Assembly (NCBI GenBank): GCA_039029935.1
Contig: JBCCFC010000581.1
Location: 1-8,390, forward strand
Direction of reading: 5' to 3'
DNA: 8,390 bases
Source: G039029935 sp039029935
Lineage (GTDB): Bacteria > Chloroflexota > Anaerolineae > Caldilineales > Caldilineaceae
Both the position numbers and the translations under genes were made by a program. Positions 7,139 through 8,390 of the stretch are shown here, in pieces. Numbering within the stretch: the first letter of the stretch is position 1; every line of letters begins with the position of its first letter. The notes beneath the pieces were generated by a model, which saw nothing but the letters and a program-made list of their open reading frames with translations, was not told the origin of the DNA and did not search any database.

Positions 7139-7395
7139 GTGCGGATTTGGAGAATATAGCCTGTATGAGGGCATGACGTGAGTTTAGAGGTTGAGCCGGA
7201 CCTTCGGGAGGTGCGCATCGAGTTTCGCTGGTATACGCAGATTTTGTGTGCACCTCCCGAAGGTCCTAATCGCAAACTGTGCCCTCATGCAGTCTAGCCT
7301 GCACTGAGCCGGATGTGTCACGCTGACCCAGAGGGTTCCCCCGATGACCTACAACAATGGACTCATCGGCTCATGCAGATACTAAAAATCCGCAC
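7139..7395. other. 257-bp nested inverted-repeat element: structured RNA or non-autonomous mobile element
   Basis: The ends are a perfect 10-bp inverted repeat, GTGCGGATTT (7139-7148) and AAATCCGCAC (7386-7395). Arm 1 pairs 7161-7173 with 7280-7292 (13 bp, one G-T) and, inside it, 7198-7214 with 7250-7266 (17 bp perfect, extendable by 4 pairs including two G-T). Arm 2 pairs 7299-7311 with 7367-7378 (12 bp, one bulge). A rival pairing, CCGATGA/TCATCGG (7341-7347 and 7363-7369), competes with arm 2. TGAGCCGGA occurs twice (7192-7200, 7305-7313), so two 5' strands could compete for the same partner. No ORF of note, no T-run after the stems and no clear target-site duplication are visible. It occupies most of the gap between genes 2 and 3. 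Confidence 0.7.
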
Positions 7396-7415
7396 GACAA
7401 AGCCAAATTACGCAA

Positions 7416-7446
7416 GCAATCATGCCCCATGAATCCGCATGATTGC
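7416..7446 (+). promoter_or_regulatory. Perfect 10-bp hairpin or operator upstream of gene 3
   Basis: GCAATCATGC (7416-7425) and GCATGATTGC (7437-7446) are perfect inverted repeats around an 11-nt loop, ending 39 nt before the gene 3 ATG. It lies outside the 257-bp element. It could be an operator or a 5'UTR hairpin; with no T-run it is not a typical terminator. No convincing promoter boxes were found in 7396-7485. Confidence 0.45.
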
Positions 7447-7485
7447 CAACGACGAATCGTTTTATGAAGAATCAAGGAGACAATA

Positions 7486-8390
7486 ATGATTCAAACCATC
7501 AAAACATGGCTGGTCATCCCAGCATTAATCTTGGCACTTCTGCCTTGGCACGTGAATTCGGTCCAAGCGTCAGAGAGTCCACAACAGAACAATATTGTGA
7601 CCATTGGAACCGCTAGTGTTGCTCAAGGCGCATCTGGTTCGGTTGACATCTCGCTCAATAATAACGATGCGGTTGCCTCAGCGCAGATTGAAATCAGCTA
7701 TGATAACGGCAATGGCGTCACGCTCACAGGCGTCAGCGCAACGGGACGTGCTACAGGGTTCCAGACCAACTTTAGCGAAAACACCGCTGGAGCAACCACG
7801 ACCGTGACCATTTTGATGTTCAACCTGACAGGCTCAACTATCGCTGCAGGTAATGGTGCAGTGCTGGCACTCGGCTTCACAACCGACGTCACTGCCACAG
7901 GCACGACGGCTCTCGTGGCCGACACGGTACTGCTCTCTGACAGCAGTGGTGGTGCATTGTCTGCCTCTGGTGTGGATGGTGCTATCACCATCACAGGGAC
8001 AGAGCCAGATATCACCTTGGTTTCACCCAATCGTGGCACCCAAGGCGAGACACTCGCTGTACAGATTACGGGCAGCAATGTAGACTGGAACACCAACGCA
8101 CCAACCAATGTGTCATTTGGCGCGGGGGTCACGGTCAGCAGTCATTCGGTTGTCAACGCCACCACACTCTCTGCTGCTATCAGCATTGGTGCAGCGGCGA
8201 CCACGGGACCACGTGATGTAACCGTAACTGCAGGCGTAGACACTGCCACCGAAAGCAATGGCTTTACTGTCCAGGGTCCCGGCATTGGTGTCTTCATCCC
8301 AACAGATGCAGTGAGTTCGCCTGGTGGTAGTTTTACTGTGCCAGTTTCGGTCACCAACGATGTCACGGGTGAAGGCATTCTAGCCTATGG
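7486..8390 (+). CDS. Secreted cohesin-module protein (scaffoldin-like); 3' partial
   Basis: ATG 7486 follows AAGGAG (7474-7479) with 6-nt spacing, and the frame is open to the window end (301 whole codons). A signal peptide is clear: K6, the hydrophobic run WLVIPALILALLPW (8-21), and cleavage probably after VQA28. Residues about 37-170 read as a cohesin-like beta-sandwich: ASVAQGASGSVDISL, then VASAQIEISYD, AVLALGF and a closing DGAITI. Residues 174-263 resemble an IPT/TIG-like module (ITLVSPNRGTQGETLAVQIT to NGFTVQ). From about 267 a second cohesin-like module begins (SPGGSFTVPVSV, GEGILAY) and is cut by the edge. Known cohesins bind dockerins; both proteins encoded upstream end in dockerins, so this is the likely scaffold of the set (inference). 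More cohesin modules or a surface anchor may lie beyond the window. The cohesin call is by pattern; other secreted beta-sandwich families are possible. Confidence 0.88.
   Translation, partial: MIQTIKTWLVIPALILALLPWHVNSVQASESPQQNNIVTIGTASVAQGASGSVDISLNNNDAVASAQIEISYDNGNGVTLTGVSATGRATGFQTNFSENTAGATTTVTILMFNLTGSTIAAGNGAVLALGFTTDVTATGTTALVADTVLLSDSSGGALSASGVDGAITITGTEPDITLVSPNRGTQGETLAVQITGSNVDWNTNAPTNVSFGAGVTVSSHSVVNATTLSAAISIGAAATTGPRDVTVTAGVDTATESNGFTVQGPGIGVFIPTDAVSSPGGSFTVPVSVTNDVTGEGILAY

Noticed and set aside
7198..7266. 17-bp stem after gene 2 as a terminator
   Set aside because: It has a 35-nt loop and no T-run after it; it is better read as part of the 257-bp nested element.
7464..7466. 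ATG upstream of gene 3 as its start
   Set aside because: It is in a different frame, lacks a ribosome binding site and does not lead into the signal peptide.
7698..8132. 144-codon minus-strand frame and short plus-strand frames inside gene 3
   Set aside because: The frame starting at 7486 has a signal peptide, a good SD and cohesin-like sequence; the others are its shadows.

Overview
The window holds three plus-strand genes for large secreted, multi-domain proteins. The first is cut by the left edge and the third by the right edge. Between them are two long, repeat-rich intergenic stretches. No tRNA, rRNA, CRISPR array, transposase or phage gene was seen. The domain mix (DUF11 and SdrD_B-type beta-sandwiches, a clostripain-type protease, cohesin-like modules, C-terminal dockerins, a Pro-rich linker after a signal peptide) suits an environmental, possibly filamentous bacterium with elaborate surface proteins. 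Uncultured Chloroflexota (Anaerolineae-like) is my best guess from domain style, held with low confidence.

Layout: 1-2210 is the C-terminal 735 residues of a DUF11 / peptidase C11 (clostripain) / cohesin-like / dockerin protein. 2211-2799 is a noncoding stretch with two copies of a foldable inverted-repeat element (2229-2312, 2347-2420). These are followed by two copies of a different AT-rich, promoter-like repeat (2439-2534, 2554-2648), each ending in a short palindrome, then a 12-codon leader ORF with a very strong ribosome binding site (2673-2711). 2800-7131 is a 1443-residue secreted modular protein ending in a dockerin. 7132-7485 holds a 257-bp element bounded by perfect 10-bp inverted repeats and full of nested stems (7139-7395), then a separate 10-bp hairpin (7416-7446). 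From 7486 to the right edge is the start of a secreted protein with a cohesin module, an IPT/TIG-like module and the beginning of a second cohesin-like module.

How the genes may work together (inference): genes 1 and 2 end in very similar dockerins, and gene 3 carries cohesin-like modules, which in known systems bind dockerins. The locus therefore looks like a non-cellulosomal cohesin-dockerin assembly. In this reading gene 3 is a scaffold, gene 2 is a long non-catalytic structural or adhesive subunit, and gene 1 brings a Cys protease. Gene 1 also has its own cohesin-like module, so it could act as an adaptor. No glycoside hydrolase is visible, so a cellulose-degrading role is not supported by this window.
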